Below, in pieces: positions 41,033-49,833 of a stretch of DNA of 64,000 nucleotides. Position 1 is the first letter of the stretch. Each line of letters starts with the position of its first letter. A program made the translations under genes and the position numbers. Source of the DNA: Chloroflexota bacterium (GTDB lineage Bacteria > Chloroflexota > Anaerolineae > Anaerolineales > Villigracilaceae); the NCBI GenBank assembly GCA_016234495.1, contig JACRBI010000040.1:229214-293213 (forward strand), given 5' to 3'. The notes beneath the pieces are model-generated. The model was not told where the DNA came from, ran no database searches, and was given only the letters and a program-made list of their open reading frames with translations.

Positions 41033-42589
41033 TTATTTTGGCAGTCCCATATCAACCTCCAGGCAGCCGCTCCCGCTGCACTCGGAAAAGGCTTGAAGCC
41101 ACGTTGAAAGATGCGCGAGGAGAGTTGTGCTGGCAGTAGGCGCAATATTCTCCAATTCATAGGGGTCGTTCAACAAATCATAAAGTTCCACGAAGCTGTC
41201 GCTGTGTTCAACGTAAAGGTATTCAGTTGTGCGCAGGCCGCGGCTGATAGGCTCAAGCGGCGGCAATGTCAATGACGGAAGACCAACTGTCGGGTTAAAA
41301 AGACCCGCTGTTATCCTCTCGAAAGGGGCTGATCCTTCGTTGTTGTTTTTTTGAGCGTAGGTTTCCAGAAGATATGCCTTTCGACAATTTTCCACAGGAA
41401 TTGTGCCGTTCGCCAGAACCGCAGACAATGACCGTCCTTCCACAAAATCAGGAGGGACTATTCCGGCCCAATCTGCTATCGTGATCGGAATATCTACATT
41501 CCCGGCCAGAAACCCCGGCACTCTTCGGTTTTCAGAAACGCCTGGCCCGCGCACAATGAAAGGTACAACAATGTCCTCTTCGTAAAAAGTCCCCTTCCCT
41601 TCAACCAGCCGGTGCTGCCCCAAATGGTAACCATTGTCTGATGTGAATACGATATAAGTATTCTCCATTTGATCGGTCTGTTCGAGGGTATTTATCAATT
41701 CAGCGATCATCTCATCCACCGCCTGCAGTGACAGGATGCGCTGGCGGTAATTCTGATTGATATTTGAAATTATTTTTTCTTCCAAAAGCGGATTGAGACT
41801 CATATTCACCGGCTTATCGCTTACATCCGCCTCATTGAACGACGGGGAAACTGGCGCTGTTACCGATGGGTATAACTCACGGTGACGGATCGCTGCAGTG
41901 GCCGGAGCGTGCGGGGCAAACGGGGCGAGGTACAGAAAAAAAGGAGTTTTGTCTACGCTGGCGCGTTGAATAAAATCAACTGCCTTGCGGCTGGCAACAT
42001 CTGTAAAATAATTTTCTTCGTCCGGAGAATATTCCACCAGCGTTCCGTTTTCATTCAAAACATAATCATAGCCGTCATAGGCGTTTTTCCGCGCAGGGCT
42101 GTACCACTCTGACCAGCCGGGTGGGAAATAGGCGCGGTCATCGGGGAAGGGATACCCATTGAGGTATTTACCAATTAATGCGGTGCGGTACCCGGCCGAT
42201 TGCAGCCAAACTCCCAGCGTGGATTCGTCGTTTCCAACTGCATTAAATTTTGAAAAGCCGCCGTCTGGAGATTCGTTGTGATAAACCTGATGGCTGTGAG
42301 TATATTGTCCGCGCAGGATGCTCGTGCGCGAAGGACAGCACAATGAATTCGTGATCAGAAAGTCGTCCAAACTGGTTCCGCGCGCGACCATTAAGTCTTG
42401 CAGGTTTTTCATGTATGCGGCCGAGCCCAGTTTTGCGTCTAGGTCATCCACAAGGATGAATAGAATGTTGGGGCGCTGGTCTTTTGGCAGCACCTCAATT
42501 TCAGGCGCCGCTTTCGTCAAATTACAACTGGCGACCAATAATGGTAGCAGGATGATAAAAACCCTGACCCGTAAAAACAAATTTGACAT
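41033..42589 (-). CDS. Sulfatase, lipoprotein
   Basis: A 518-residue type I sulfatase. The lipobox is LLVASC (Cys22). NILFILVDDLDAKLG gives the metal-binding aspartates (48-49), and LCCPSRTS gives the CxPSR signature with Cys84 as the formylglycine precursor. DNGYHLGQHR supplies further metal and active-site residues. The ATG at 42589 follows AAAGGA. It is surface-exposed, so it can remove sulfate from extracellular glycan; next to two sulfotransferases it may edit the cell's own polymer or trim host or biofilm glycans. It needs a formylglycine-generating enzyme, not seen in the window. Confidence 0.92.
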   Translation of the reverse strand: MSNLFLRVRVFIILLPLLVASCNLTKAAPEIEVLPKDQRPNILFILVDDLDAKLGSAAYMKNLQDLMVARGTSLDDFLITNSLCCPSRTSILRGQYTHSHQVYHNESPDGGFSKFNAVGNDESTLGVWLQSAGYRTALIGKYLNGYPFPDDRAYFPPGWSEWYSPARKNAYDGYDYVLNENGTLVEYSPDEENYFTDVASRKAVDFIQRASVDKTPFFLYLAPFAPHAPATAAIRHRELYPSVTAPVSPSFNEADVSDKPVNMSLNPLLEEKIISNINQNYRQRILSLQAVDEMIAELINTLEQTDQMENTYIVFTSDNGYHLGQHRLVEGKGTFYEEDIVVPFIVRGPGVSENRRVPGFLAGNVDIPITIADWAGIVPPDFVEGRSLSAVLANGTIPVENCRKAYLLETYAQKNNNEGSAPFERITAGLFNPTVGLPSLTLPPLEPISRGLRTTEYLYVEHSDSFVELYDLLNDPYELENIAPTASTTLLAHLSTWLQAFSECSGSGCLEVDMGLPK

Positions 42590-42608
42590 TTGATGATCCT
42601 TTTTCAAA

Positions 42609-43541
42609 TTATCTGCCCTGGTGTTTTTGCCTGCGTCTCTGCAGCATAGATTCCCGCAATTTTCCAACCCCCAGTAGGTTTAAAGTTGATGAAACAAAAA
42701 GATTCATCCGCGCCAGAGCCGTGGGCGGATGTATGGTCAACGCGCGCAGCCATGCGGAAAGTGATGCGGCAGGCTGTCCGCCATCGAGCAGGTAACGCGC
42801 ATCCACGCGATGGGCAGATGCGCGCGCGCGGCGGCTGACTCTTGCAAGAACAGGCGCAAGGTTTTCATCCTGTTGAACTTTTTCCAGAATGAGAAAGGCT
42901 TCGCGTCCAAACTCGGCGGCTTTGGCGCGGTTCTTCGCTGCGGCGTGATACCTCGCCGCTGCCCAGGTTTGATCGGCGTGCAGAATTTTTCCGTGTCGGG
43001 CGATTTGAATCCACAGGTAGTGATCGAGTAGAAAATGAAGCGCGGGGTCAAGCCCAAAGGTTTTCTCCAGCGCAGAGCAGCGCATGAACACCGCCGGCTG
43101 GCCGATGATCTGAAAGCACAGCAGGTCTTCGAGCGTCAACTGCCTGTAATTCAAGGTGTTGAATGTTTTGCCGTGTTCGTCCACAGCGAGCATGTTTCCG
43201 TAGACAAGCACAACTTCCGGGTTCGCGTCAAAGATCTTTACTGCTGTTGAAACCGCGCCGCCCTGATAATAGTCGTCCGAGTTCAGCCAGGCGACAATAT
43301 CACCCGTCGCGCGCGCAAAGCCCTTGTTAATCGCATCCGCCTGACCGTTATCCTTTTCCGAAACCCAATAAGCCAGTTTGCTTTCATACTTTTTGATGAT
43401 GTCCACGCTGCCATCTGTTGACCCGCCGTCAATGACGATGTACTCAATGTGCGGATAATCCTGATTCAAAACAGATAATATTGTCTGCTCAAGATAGGCA
43501 GCCTGATTGAACGACGGGGTAATGATGGAAACGAGAGTCAT
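42609..43541 (-). CDS. GT2 family glycosyltransferase
   Basis: A 310-residue GT-A transferase, paralogous to 36187-36957: SIITPSFNQAAYLEQTILSVLNQDYPHIEYIVIDGGSTDGS, WLNSDDYY as the metal motif and LDHYLWIQIARHG as the acceptor region. The C-terminal 90 residues form an extra helical part with TPR-like character (ARYLLDGGQPAASLSAWLRALTIHPP). It acts in surface-glycan assembly. The 245-bp nested palindrome at 43546-43789 begins five bases upstream of the start, so its promoter or ribosome binding site region is made of repeat sequence. Confidence 0.9.
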   Translation of the reverse strand: MTLVSIITPSFNQAAYLEQTILSVLNQDYPHIEYIVIDGGSTDGSVDIIKKYESKLAYWVSEKDNGQADAINKGFARATGDIVAWLNSDDYYQGGAVSTAVKIFDANPEVVLVYGNMLAVDEHGKTFNTLNYRQLTLEDLLCFQIIGQPAVFMRCSALEKTFGLDPALHFLLDHYLWIQIARHGKILHADQTWAAARYHAAAKNRAKAAEFGREAFLILEKVQQDENLAPVLARVSRRARASAHRVDARYLLDGGQPAASLSAWLRALTIHPPTALARMNLFVSSTLNLLGVGKLRESMLQRRRQKHQGR

Positions 43542-43545
43542 AAGT

Positions 43546-43789
43546 TTGGGACACAGATAAACGCTGACGCTTCATGCGCGGATTTTTTTGATTTCATTAT
43601 TTGAGTTCCACTTGAGTATTCAATAGACTTTATCGGAAATTAAATCGGGACGCTGATTCACGCAGAAAACGCAGATTTTTCTTTCTTGAATCAGCGAAAA
43701 TCAGCGTTTTTCAGCGTCCAAAAACAGGCTCTTTGCTTATTACCGATAAAGTCTAATATAAACCTACCCGCGCTTGTCTGCGTCCCAAT
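43546..43789. repeat. Triple nested palindrome of family-B repeats
   Basis: This fills the whole gap between the GT2 gene and the GT-C-like gene. The outermost arms are family-B words GGGACACAGA (43548) and TCTGCGTCCC (43777). Inside are perfect 13-bp arms TAGACTTTATCGG (43624-43636) and CCGATAAAGTCTA (43743-43755). The core has perfect arms GGACGCTGA (43648-43656) and TCAGCGTCC (43711-43719), with further ACGCAGA/TCAGCG words. No open frame of note is present. It looks like repeated insertion of one element into another or a non-coding relative of the GxxExxY unit. Confidence 0.75.
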
Positions 43790-43791
43790 AA

Positions 43792-45297
43792 TTATTTTTG
43801 CAAATCATACAACACATATCCCTCGCCTTCAATCGCAATGGGATACGCATCGAGCAGTTTTTTCAGCGAGGGCTGTTTATCCAATTGACCGAAGGATGTC
43901 ACCAAAAAATAATCCTTACCCGCTGTCAGTTCATCGAAGCGATTCGCGAAATTCACTGTGCCGCTGCGCACCTCAGCCAGTTCCGTGCTGTACGGCCAGA
44001 GCGTCACCTTGCGCCAGCCGAAATACATCAGGCGAAAACCATAATCCTGCGTCAGCCCGATCACCTTTGCATCCGCAGGAATCGCTTCGCCAACCTGCTG
44101 CCAGAATGCGGGTTCATGACGAAAACCTTCAGCGACCAAAACGGATCGCGACACCCAGGCTTGGAATCCGATCACAGCAACGATCACGGCGATGAAACCA
44201 GCGCGTCCGACTCCGCCGCGGCCTGCCGCGCTTTCAACGAGCGGATTCAACGCTGCGGCCAATCCGAGCGCAACGATGGGGATCAGTTGAATATGATAGT
44301 AACTGTGCGTAAACATCTGGAATGGGAGGGTCAGCCCATACAGCAAATAGCCGACCCATAAACTGACCAGCAGCCAGCGCAGGCGCGGAGTTGCAAGGAA
44401 TGTCCCTGCGATGCTGAGGAAGATCATCGTCAACCCAAACAAGCCGCCGAGAAATGAAAGCCATTTGGTGTAGAAATCTGTACTGGTGATCAATTTCATG
44501 AGCGCCACGGTCCAGCTGAAAAAATATTCAGTCGAGCGGCCTTGATTTAACAAGACATAAAACAGTAGCGCAGGCGTGATCGTCAATGTGGCCATCGCCC
44601 AGACCTGCCCTGACTTCCAGAAATCCTTTTTCAGTGTGAACAACACCAGCGCAACCGCAGCCGCCCCCGCAAAGAACGCGATCACAATTTTTACGAATGT
44701 GGCAAGCCCGAGAAAGACACCGGCAAGGATCGCCCATTTCCAAGTCTCTTTTGATGCAGGAGCTTGCTCCTGCATTCCAGAAGATTCACTCCAACGGTAA
44801 AGAAAATAAATCCCGATTACGAAGGCTGAAGTCATCAACGGGTCTGGCTGGAAGGAGCGGCTTACCTCCACTGAAAACGGCAGGACAAGATAATACGCCA
44901 GTCCGATCAACCCCGCCCACGGCGAGACCGCGCGGCGCATCAGGTCAAACAAGGCGATGCCGGCCAGCAGCCAGAAGAGAGTCTCCCACACGCGGGCGGA
45001 CGCAATGTTTTCGCCGCCGCTGAAAAAATAGGTTAACGCCACAATGGACTCGATCACGGGCGGCTCATATTTCCCAACCGAGTTGGCAAAGGATGATGCG
45101 AGGCTGCGTTGTTCCTGTGTGGCGGAGGGCAGAAGGGAATAATAAATATCACGCGCCACCAGTGAGTTGCGAAGCTGACGCGAGGAATGAAAATCCAGGG
45201 GCGGGTCGGTGATGTCGAGCAGGCGCAGCGCTCCGCCCAAAGTGAGGAGAATGATGAAGAGGATGAACCAGTTTGCGGGTCGGGTTTGATGCGTCAT
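43792..45297 (-). CDS. GT-C (family 39/PMT-like) membrane glycosyltransferase
   Basis: A 501-residue polytopic protein with about ten to twelve hydrophobic helices. The first outer loop (LLDITDPPLDFHSSRQLRNSLVARDIYY) has the acidic residue and Arg typical of PMT-like GT-C enzymes, and helix-rich EVSRSFQPDPLMTSAFVIGIYFLYRW follows. The C-terminal soluble part (KVIGLTQDYGFRLMYFGWRKVTLWP) lies outside. It transfers sugars from polyprenyl phosphate donors. I take ATG at 45297; a TTG four codons earlier is possible. Neither has a ribosome binding site, and the upstream gap consists of a tandem repeat. Confidence 0.8.
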   Translation of the reverse strand: MTHQTRPANWFILFIILLTLGGALRLLDITDPPLDFHSSRQLRNSLVARDIYYSLLPSATQEQRSLASSFANSVGKYEPPVIESIVALTYFFSGGENIASARVWETLFWLLAGIALFDLMRRAVSPWAGLIGLAYYLVLPFSVEVSRSFQPDPLMTSAFVIGIYFLYRWSESSGMQEQAPASKETWKWAILAGVFLGLATFVKIVIAFFAGAAAVALVLFTLKKDFWKSGQVWAMATLTITPALLFYVLLNQGRSTEYFFSWTVALMKLITSTDFYTKWLSFLGGLFGLTMIFLSIAGTFLATPRLRWLLVSLWVGYLLYGLTLPFQMFTHSYYHIQLIPIVALGLAAALNPLVESAAGRGGVGRAGFIAVIVAVIGFQAWVSRSVLVAEGFRHEPAFWQQVGEAIPADAKVIGLTQDYGFRLMYFGWRKVTLWPYSTELAEVRSGTVNFANRFDELTAGKDYFLVTSFGQLDKQPSLKKLLDAYPIAIEGEGYVLYDLQK

Positions 45298-45311
45298 GTC
45301 AATTGTCAATT

Positions 45312-45339
45312 TAAAATCGTAAATCTAAAATCGTAAATC
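45312..45339. repeat. Tandem 14-bp repeat, two copies
   Basis: TAAAATCGTAAATC occurs twice head to tail (45312-45325, 45326-45339). It fills the gap between the DUF115 gene, whose stop it touches, and the GT-C gene. It is a small member of the word-like repeats in this window. Confidence 0.7.
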
Positions 45340-46153
45340 AGAATAGTGAATTGTAGTCGGCTTTGGGGAAGACCGTCAGTTTGCCGCCGATGGTCGCATC
45401 CAAAACTTCGCGGCCAGCTTTTTTGTAGGCATCGCGCGCCATTGCATATCCGATCTCGGAGGTGTCGAGGTCGGGCAACTGCCAGCGGATTCCCTTGCCG
45501 AAATAATTGGGCGAAACATGATTTGGGTCGTCGCCCTGCGAAACGACGGTTTTGTTCGCCTCACCTTTTGATGTGAAATTGTGATCTACGCCGATGAGAA
45601 TGACCTGCTCGAAGCCCATGTGAAACGCGAGTTGCAGCGTGACGTTGGTGACGGTGGCGCTTTCCCAAACGCGCCCGCGGACATCAGGCGAAAAGCGCGG
45701 GCCGGTGTAGGAGGTGTATAAAAAAGTTGGAATGTTTGAAAGTTGCAGGTTGGGGGAAAAATGACGATGCGAACGCCAGGCCAAAAACTTGGGCATGGGC
45801 AGCGCGAGAATGTCGTCGTGAAATTGTTCGATCACGAGATCGTTGGTGGCGGAATAATAGGTTGTGTGAAAACCAAGTTCGGGAAAGATGACGTAGATGC
45901 GGTTCATCCCGAAGGTGATCTCGTTCTTGAGTTTGGACAGGTCGGTCTGCTTGAGGCTGGGCCCGTTGCCGATGATGAATCCGCGCCTGCCTTTGTGGAT
46001 GTCCTTGAGTTCGGCGAGTCGGCGGATGCTCTCGCGCCGCCACGGATGGAAATATGCGGAAGGAAGTTGCGGGACACGGCGGACTGAATCGTATGTGTTG
46101 CGCGCGAATTGAAGTACGGGCGGCGGCAGAATGGATTTTAGCGATTGTTTCAT
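45338..46153 (-). CDS. DUF115-like (6-hydroxymethylpterin pyrophosphokinase MptE-like) protein
   Basis: A 271-residue protein. KGRRGFIIGNGPSLKQTDLSKLKNEITFGMNRI and GFEQVILIGVDHNF are the core motifs of the DUF115/MptE-like fold, which also occurs in motility accessory factors that attach nonulosonic acids to flagellin. In polysaccharide clusters these proteins are thought to be glycosyltransferases or transfer factors. The presence of a CMP-sugar synthetase at 51845 fits transfer of a CMP-activated sugar. The exact role is not proven. The start overlaps the end of the small membrane protein gene by four bases. Confidence 0.8.
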   Translation of the reverse strand: MKQSLKSILPPPVLQFARNTYDSVRRVPQLPSAYFHPWRRESIRRLAELKDIHKGRRGFIIGNGPSLKQTDLSKLKNEITFGMNRIYVIFPELGFHTTYYSATNDLVIEQFHDDILALPMPKFLAWRSHRHFSPNLQLSNIPTFLYTSYTGPRFSPDVRGRVWESATVTNVTLQLAFHMGFEQVILIGVDHNFTSKGEANKTVVSQGDDPNHVSPNYFGKGIRWQLPDLDTSEIGYAMARDAYKKAGREVLDATIGGKLTVFPKADYNSLF

Positions 46154-46485
46154 TCAGGGAGAAATTCCTTGCGATGGATAATCAATGATGCAAGCGTTCC
46201 AAGGTTCAACAATACAAAGAGCAGGTCAGCCAGCCCAAACTGATCGAAGACCGTCAGTATGATGTTAAGGCTGAGGACGGTCACCGCGAACCCGAAAAAT
46301 AGTTTGCTTTTTCTCGCGAGAAAAAGCCCGCAGATAAACATGCACGCCGCGTCCCCTGCCATCAAAACAGAATAGAGCTTGTAAATTTGCAGGTCTGAAC
46401 CCATAAAAGAGCGGAGGAAGGATGCGACGCTGAGAATTGCCAAAATCGCGGCGGTCAAATAAAACAAGAAACGGGTGAGTTTCAT
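46150..46485 (-). CDS. Small four-helix membrane protein
   Basis: A 111-residue protein with four predicted hydrophobic helices (about 5-25, 37-56, 63-82 and 84-103) and short polar loops, ending HRKEFLPE. No family is recognised. It starts three bases after the SDR gene stop and overlaps the DUF115 gene by four bases, so it is tightly coupled in the operon. It may be a carrier or accessory to export. It is real, judging from coupling and composition, but of unknown function. Confidence 0.6.
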   Translation of the reverse strand: MKLTRFLFYLTAAILAILSVASFLRSFMGSDLQIYKLYSVLMAGDAACMFICGLFLARKSKLFFGFAVTVLSLNIILTVFDQFGLADLLFVLLNLGTLASLIIHRKEFLPE

Positions 46486-46488
46486 TGA

Positions 46489-47247
46489 TTACTCCGTGCT
46501 TAACCTTGCGGTCGCGCCGCCGTCTACGACCAGTGCCTGCCCGGTCATAAAGGATGATTGCGCATTATCGGCGAGGAAGTAAATGGCATGGGCGATCTCT
46601 TCCGGCGTGCCCACGCGCCCGTTGACCGTCTTGCGCGCAAGGTTGTCGAGCCGCTCCTGCATGTCGCTGCCGCCGACATGTCCGCGCCCGAGGCCAGCTC
46701 GCAGCATGGGCGTATCCACTGCGCCGGGCAAAATGGCATTGACGCGGATATTATCCGGCGCAAATTCAATCGCCATGGCGCGGGTCAGCGCTAGCAGTCC
46801 GCCTTTCGATGCGGCATACGCGGCGATGTTGGCCGAGGTCTGAATCGCATGGACGGAGGAGACGTTCACGATCGCTCCGCCGTTTGCTTTCAGCAGCGGA
46901 TACGCGAGTTTGACAAATAAAAATACCGAGCGCAGGTTGGATGCCATGACAGAGTCCCACTCTTCAACGGTGGTTTCCACCAGCGGCTTGGCCACCTGGA
47001 CCGCGGCATTGTTGACGAGCGCATCGAGCGCAGGGTGAAAGTCCCGCGCTTCCTGAAAAATCTGCTCGACAGATTCAGGGTGCGAAATATCGGCCTGAAT
47101 GAAATGTCCGTTTTTTGGGAAATCATCGCCGAAGCCGGAACGATCAACGCCGATCACACGCCAGCCTTGACCTGAAAAGTAGTGGACACAGCCGCGGCCA
47201 ATGCCGCCGCCCGCGCCAGTGATGAGGATTGTTTTATTTGATGCCAT
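46489..47247 (-). CDS. Short-chain dehydrogenase/reductase
   Basis: A 252-residue classical SDR. LITGAGGGIGRGC is the cofactor loop, LVNNAAVQ the NNAG-like motif, NVSSVHA the catalytic Ser strand, and YAASKGG holds the YxxxK pair. The C-terminal FMTGQALVVDGGAT is typical of the fabG-like group. Asp in VIGVDRSG at the end of strand 2 points to NAD preference. Within the cluster it probably oxidises or reduces a sugar nucleotide or its precursor, together with the hydroxyacid dehydrogenase at 47317. Confidence 0.9.
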   Translation of the reverse strand: MASNKTILITGAGGGIGRGCVHYFSGQGWRVIGVDRSGFGDDFPKNGHFIQADISHPESVEQIFQEARDFHPALDALVNNAAVQVAKPLVETTVEEWDSVMASNLRSVFLFVKLAYPLLKANGGAIVNVSSVHAIQTSANIAAYAASKGGLLALTRAMAIEFAPDNIRVNAILPGAVDTPMLRAGLGRGHVGGSDMQERLDNLARKTVNGRVGTPEEIAHAIYFLADNAQSSFMTGQALVVDGGATARLSTE

Positions 47248-47258
47248 AATTTATTTCC

Positions 47259-47312
47259 GTAGGGGCGACGTCTCGTCGCCCAATCATTGGGGCGGGATAA
47301 CCCCGCCCCTAC
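47259..47312. repeat. GC-rich palindromic repeat I
   Basis: GTAGGGGCG (47259) and CGCCCCTAC (47304) form outer arms; inside are two hairpins, GGCGACGTCTCGTCGCC (47264-47280) and GGGGCGGG with CCCCGCCCC (47289-47309). It fills the gap between the hydroxyacid dehydrogenase and SDR genes. Similar GTAGGGGC elements are common in several phyla. Confidence 0.7.
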
Positions 47313-47316
47313 AAAA

Positions 47317-48261
47317 TCAATATTTAATTCCCAGCCCTTCCACCAAATTCCGAATCGTGTTCCAGTGGATTCGTTCCCAGGCAGTGGGGCTGGAATTGGA
47401 ATTGTGCGGCGCAAGCATGACGTTATCCATCTTCAACAGCGGACTATCCTTTGGCAGCGGTTCGAATTCGAAGACGTCTAACGCCGCGCCTCCAACTTGA
47501 CCTGAGCTGAGTGCGGCGACAAGGGCTGGCTCTTCCACGATGGGGCCGCGCGCGGTGTTGATCAGCACGGCGGAAGGTTTCATCTTCGCGAGCGTTTCCG
47601 CGTTGATGAGGTGGTGGGATGTGGGGTTGAGGTCACAATTGACAGAGACAAAATCGGAGTCGGCAAGCAGGGCATCGAGTGTTGTCATGTGAATACCGGA
47701 TTCAGAAATGAAGACATGATCAATATCCACAATATCGGTGCCGAGGACTTTCATGCCGAAGGCGCGCGCGCGGCGCGTCACCGCCTTGCCGATATTGCCG
47801 ACGCCGATGATTCCCAGAGTACATTCGCTTAATGTCTTGCCGGGGATCTTCTCCCATTCACCGCGCTTCATCGCGGCATCCATCCACGGGCCGCGGCGGG
47901 CGAAGGCCAGCATATAGCCGAGGACGGTATCAGCCACCGGGGTGGTGAAGGCGTTCGGCGTTCGACAGAGTTGTACGTCGAAACGGGAGCAGGCTTCGGC
48001 GTCGATCGAATCGACTCCCGTCCCCCATTTGGAGATGACTTTCAAACGCGGGGAACAGGCTTCGATCACGCGCACCGTATAGCGGTCATCCCCGCAGACT
48101 GCGCCGTCAAATTGACCGGCATACTTGAGCAGGTCGTCTTCTTCCATACGTTCCTGCACATCAGGGACGATGAGTTCAAGATTGTATTTCGCAAAGACCG
48201 GCTTGAAGCGTTCGAGAAACGGGAGCATATAAGGAGCGGTGAGAAGAATCGTATGGGTCAT
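47317..48261 (-). CDS. D-isomer-specific 2-hydroxyacid dehydrogenase (SerA-like)
   Basis: A 314-residue NAD-dependent dehydrogenase. LGIIGVGNIGKAVTRRARAFGMKVLGTD is the Rossmann motif, NTARGPIVEEPALVAAL includes the Arg active-site strand, DVFEFEPLP holds the Glu, and APHNSNSSPTAWERIH holds the catalytic His. It resembles phosphoglycerate dehydrogenase but without the ACT domain. In this cluster it probably acts on a sugar-acid intermediate. The start codon directly abuts the stop of the sulfatase-fold gene (48262). Confidence 0.9.
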   Translation of the reverse strand: MTHTILLTAPYMLPFLERFKPVFAKYNLELIVPDVQERMEEDDLLKYAGQFDGAVCGDDRYTVRVIEACSPRLKVISKWGTGVDSIDAEACSRFDVQLCRTPNAFTTPVADTVLGYMLAFARRGPWMDAAMKRGEWEKIPGKTLSECTLGIIGVGNIGKAVTRRARAFGMKVLGTDIVDIDHVFISESGIHMTTLDALLADSDFVSVNCDLNPTSHHLINAETLAKMKPSAVLINTARGPIVEEPALVAALSSGQVGGAALDVFEFEPLPKDSPLLKMDNVMLAPHNSNSSPTAWERIHWNTIRNLVEGLGIKY

Positions 48262-49800
48262 TTAATTATCCGCATGGCTGCATGAATTTGGGACTTCGCT
48301 GAAATCATATAGATTTGGAACGGGCGAGAAATAACTGACATCTTCGAGAATATCATACTTGCCGCCGAAGTAGGTGTTGAACACAAGGCGGAAAATATTT
48401 ACGGGCGTGATGGTTGAATACAATTGATCTTGATGTTCCGGGAAATAAATCGCCGTCAAATTCCAAAAGCGCTTGTTGACCGGCTGAAGCCAGGGGCCAT
48501 GGTCGCCCTGAAGGATGATGATCGGCGGCGTTTCAGAATTTGCAACGATGGTGTCAATCGCTGCAAGCATGTTCTTATTTAAATATTGCAGTTGATTGAC
48601 GTACCCCTTTTGATACAGGTCAGGCGGATATTGGCGCTGCTCGTTCCAAAAGTCCGGCGGATAGGTTGGGTTGCCTTCGGGGTCAAAGACGAACGGCGGG
48701 TGCGGTGAAATGACATGGATGTATGAAAACGTGGGCTGTTGAATTTTAGCCACATCGTCCATGCTGCTGAAGACAAAATTGAACCGGTCACGAAAGCCAA
48801 CGCCCAAAAGATAATCAGGATCGACCAGGCCCAAATCCTGTGCGTAACGCGCGGCGGTCGTGCGCAGGAACAATCCTTCAAAGTCGGTCATGCCGGAAGA
48901 GATGGGCGGCGGGCGCATGAAGTGGTCGGTGTCGTTCAGGTCGAGCCAGGCGAACCCCGTATCAAAGGTCACTGTCTCGTAGCCCATGTTCTCAAAGTTA
49001 TAACGCACCGCGCTGTGTTTCAAAGAATCCCAAAGCACGCGGCGCGCAGTGCTCTTCGGCGCGAACGCCTCGTTCAACCCCTGCAGGTATTCCATGTTAA
49101 GCGACGAAGCCAGCGAGATCTCCGTCCGCACATAATTACTCTGGCTGCATTTTGCCACAAAAAAATCGCGTTTCTCCAACTCGTTGACAAACCCGCTGTT
49201 GTCGAATCCATACGCGCTGTAAAGCAGGTCAGAGCGCCCGTAAGAATCCAGGATGAAGAAGTACACATCCGGCGGATTCTCCGGCCGCACCAGATTCCGC
49301 TCGACTGGGGCATTATCCAGCCCTAGGGCATGCGCGCCTCGCGGACTTGTCTCGAGGCTGAGTTGTGCCAATGGCATGATCAGCAGCGCGAGCGCGACCG
49401 TATTAAGCGACGAAGCGGACGAGACGAAGGTCAACTTTGGGCGGGTCGTCCATAAAATAGAGAGCAGCGCCAGAACGATCCAGCCGATTGCCAGCCAGGT
49501 TGTGTAATTGGTCTCGGGAAAATTTTCGTCAATGAAAATATAGGCATGCCCGTATGAAAAGAACAGCGACAGCAAAAGCGTTGTGAGAAAAGCCGCCTTG
49601 TGCGCCTTACTTCTGCGGAAAAATAACCAGACGATAAAATACAACACTCCGCCGAACGCAACCGACGCCAGCAGGGGGCGGACTCCTGCGCTGGGCTGAA
49701 CCTGCCCCGCATTGGCTGAAAGCAAAGCCAGCGCCGGGTATGCGCTGATCAATATCGGATACCAGGGTTGGTTAAAAAAACGCGAAAACACCTTGTTCAT
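48262..49800 (-). CDS. Membrane sulfatase-fold (alkaline phosphatase superfamily) hydrolase
   Basis: A 512-residue protein with five hydrophobic helices in the first 170 residues, then an outer domain: PPDVYFFILDSYGRSDLL (metal and nucleophile strand) and IIILQGDHGPW (Asp-His metal ligands), with HVISPHPPFVFDPEGNP between. This is the layout of LTA-synthase-like and phosphoglycerol or phosphoethanolamine transferases. It may add or remove phospho-groups on the glycan; a true sulfatase is less likely because no CxPSR motif exists. The next gene starts without a gap. Confidence 0.8.
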   Translation of the reverse strand: MNKVFSRFFNQPWYPILISAYPALALLSANAGQVQPSAGVRPLLASVAFGGVLYFIVWLFFRRSKAHKAAFLTTLLLSLFFSYGHAYIFIDENFPETNYTTWLAIGWIVLALLSILWTTRPKLTFVSSASSLNTVALALLIMPLAQLSLETSPRGAHALGLDNAPVERNLVRPENPPDVYFFILDSYGRSDLLYSAYGFDNSGFVNELEKRDFFVAKCSQSNYVRTEISLASSLNMEYLQGLNEAFAPKSTARRVLWDSLKHSAVRYNFENMGYETVTFDTGFAWLDLNDTDHFMRPPPISSGMTDFEGLFLRTTAARYAQDLGLVDPDYLLGVGFRDRFNFVFSSMDDVAKIQQPTFSYIHVISPHPPFVFDPEGNPTYPPDFWNEQRQYPPDLYQKGYVNQLQYLNKNMLAAIDTIVANSETPPIIILQGDHGPWLQPVNKRFWNLTAIYFPEHQDQLYSTITPVNIFRLVFNTYFGGKYDILEDVSYFSPVPNLYDFSEVPNSCSHADN

Positions 49801-49833
49801 AAATAATATCTTTTCCTCATTAAATATACAGAA

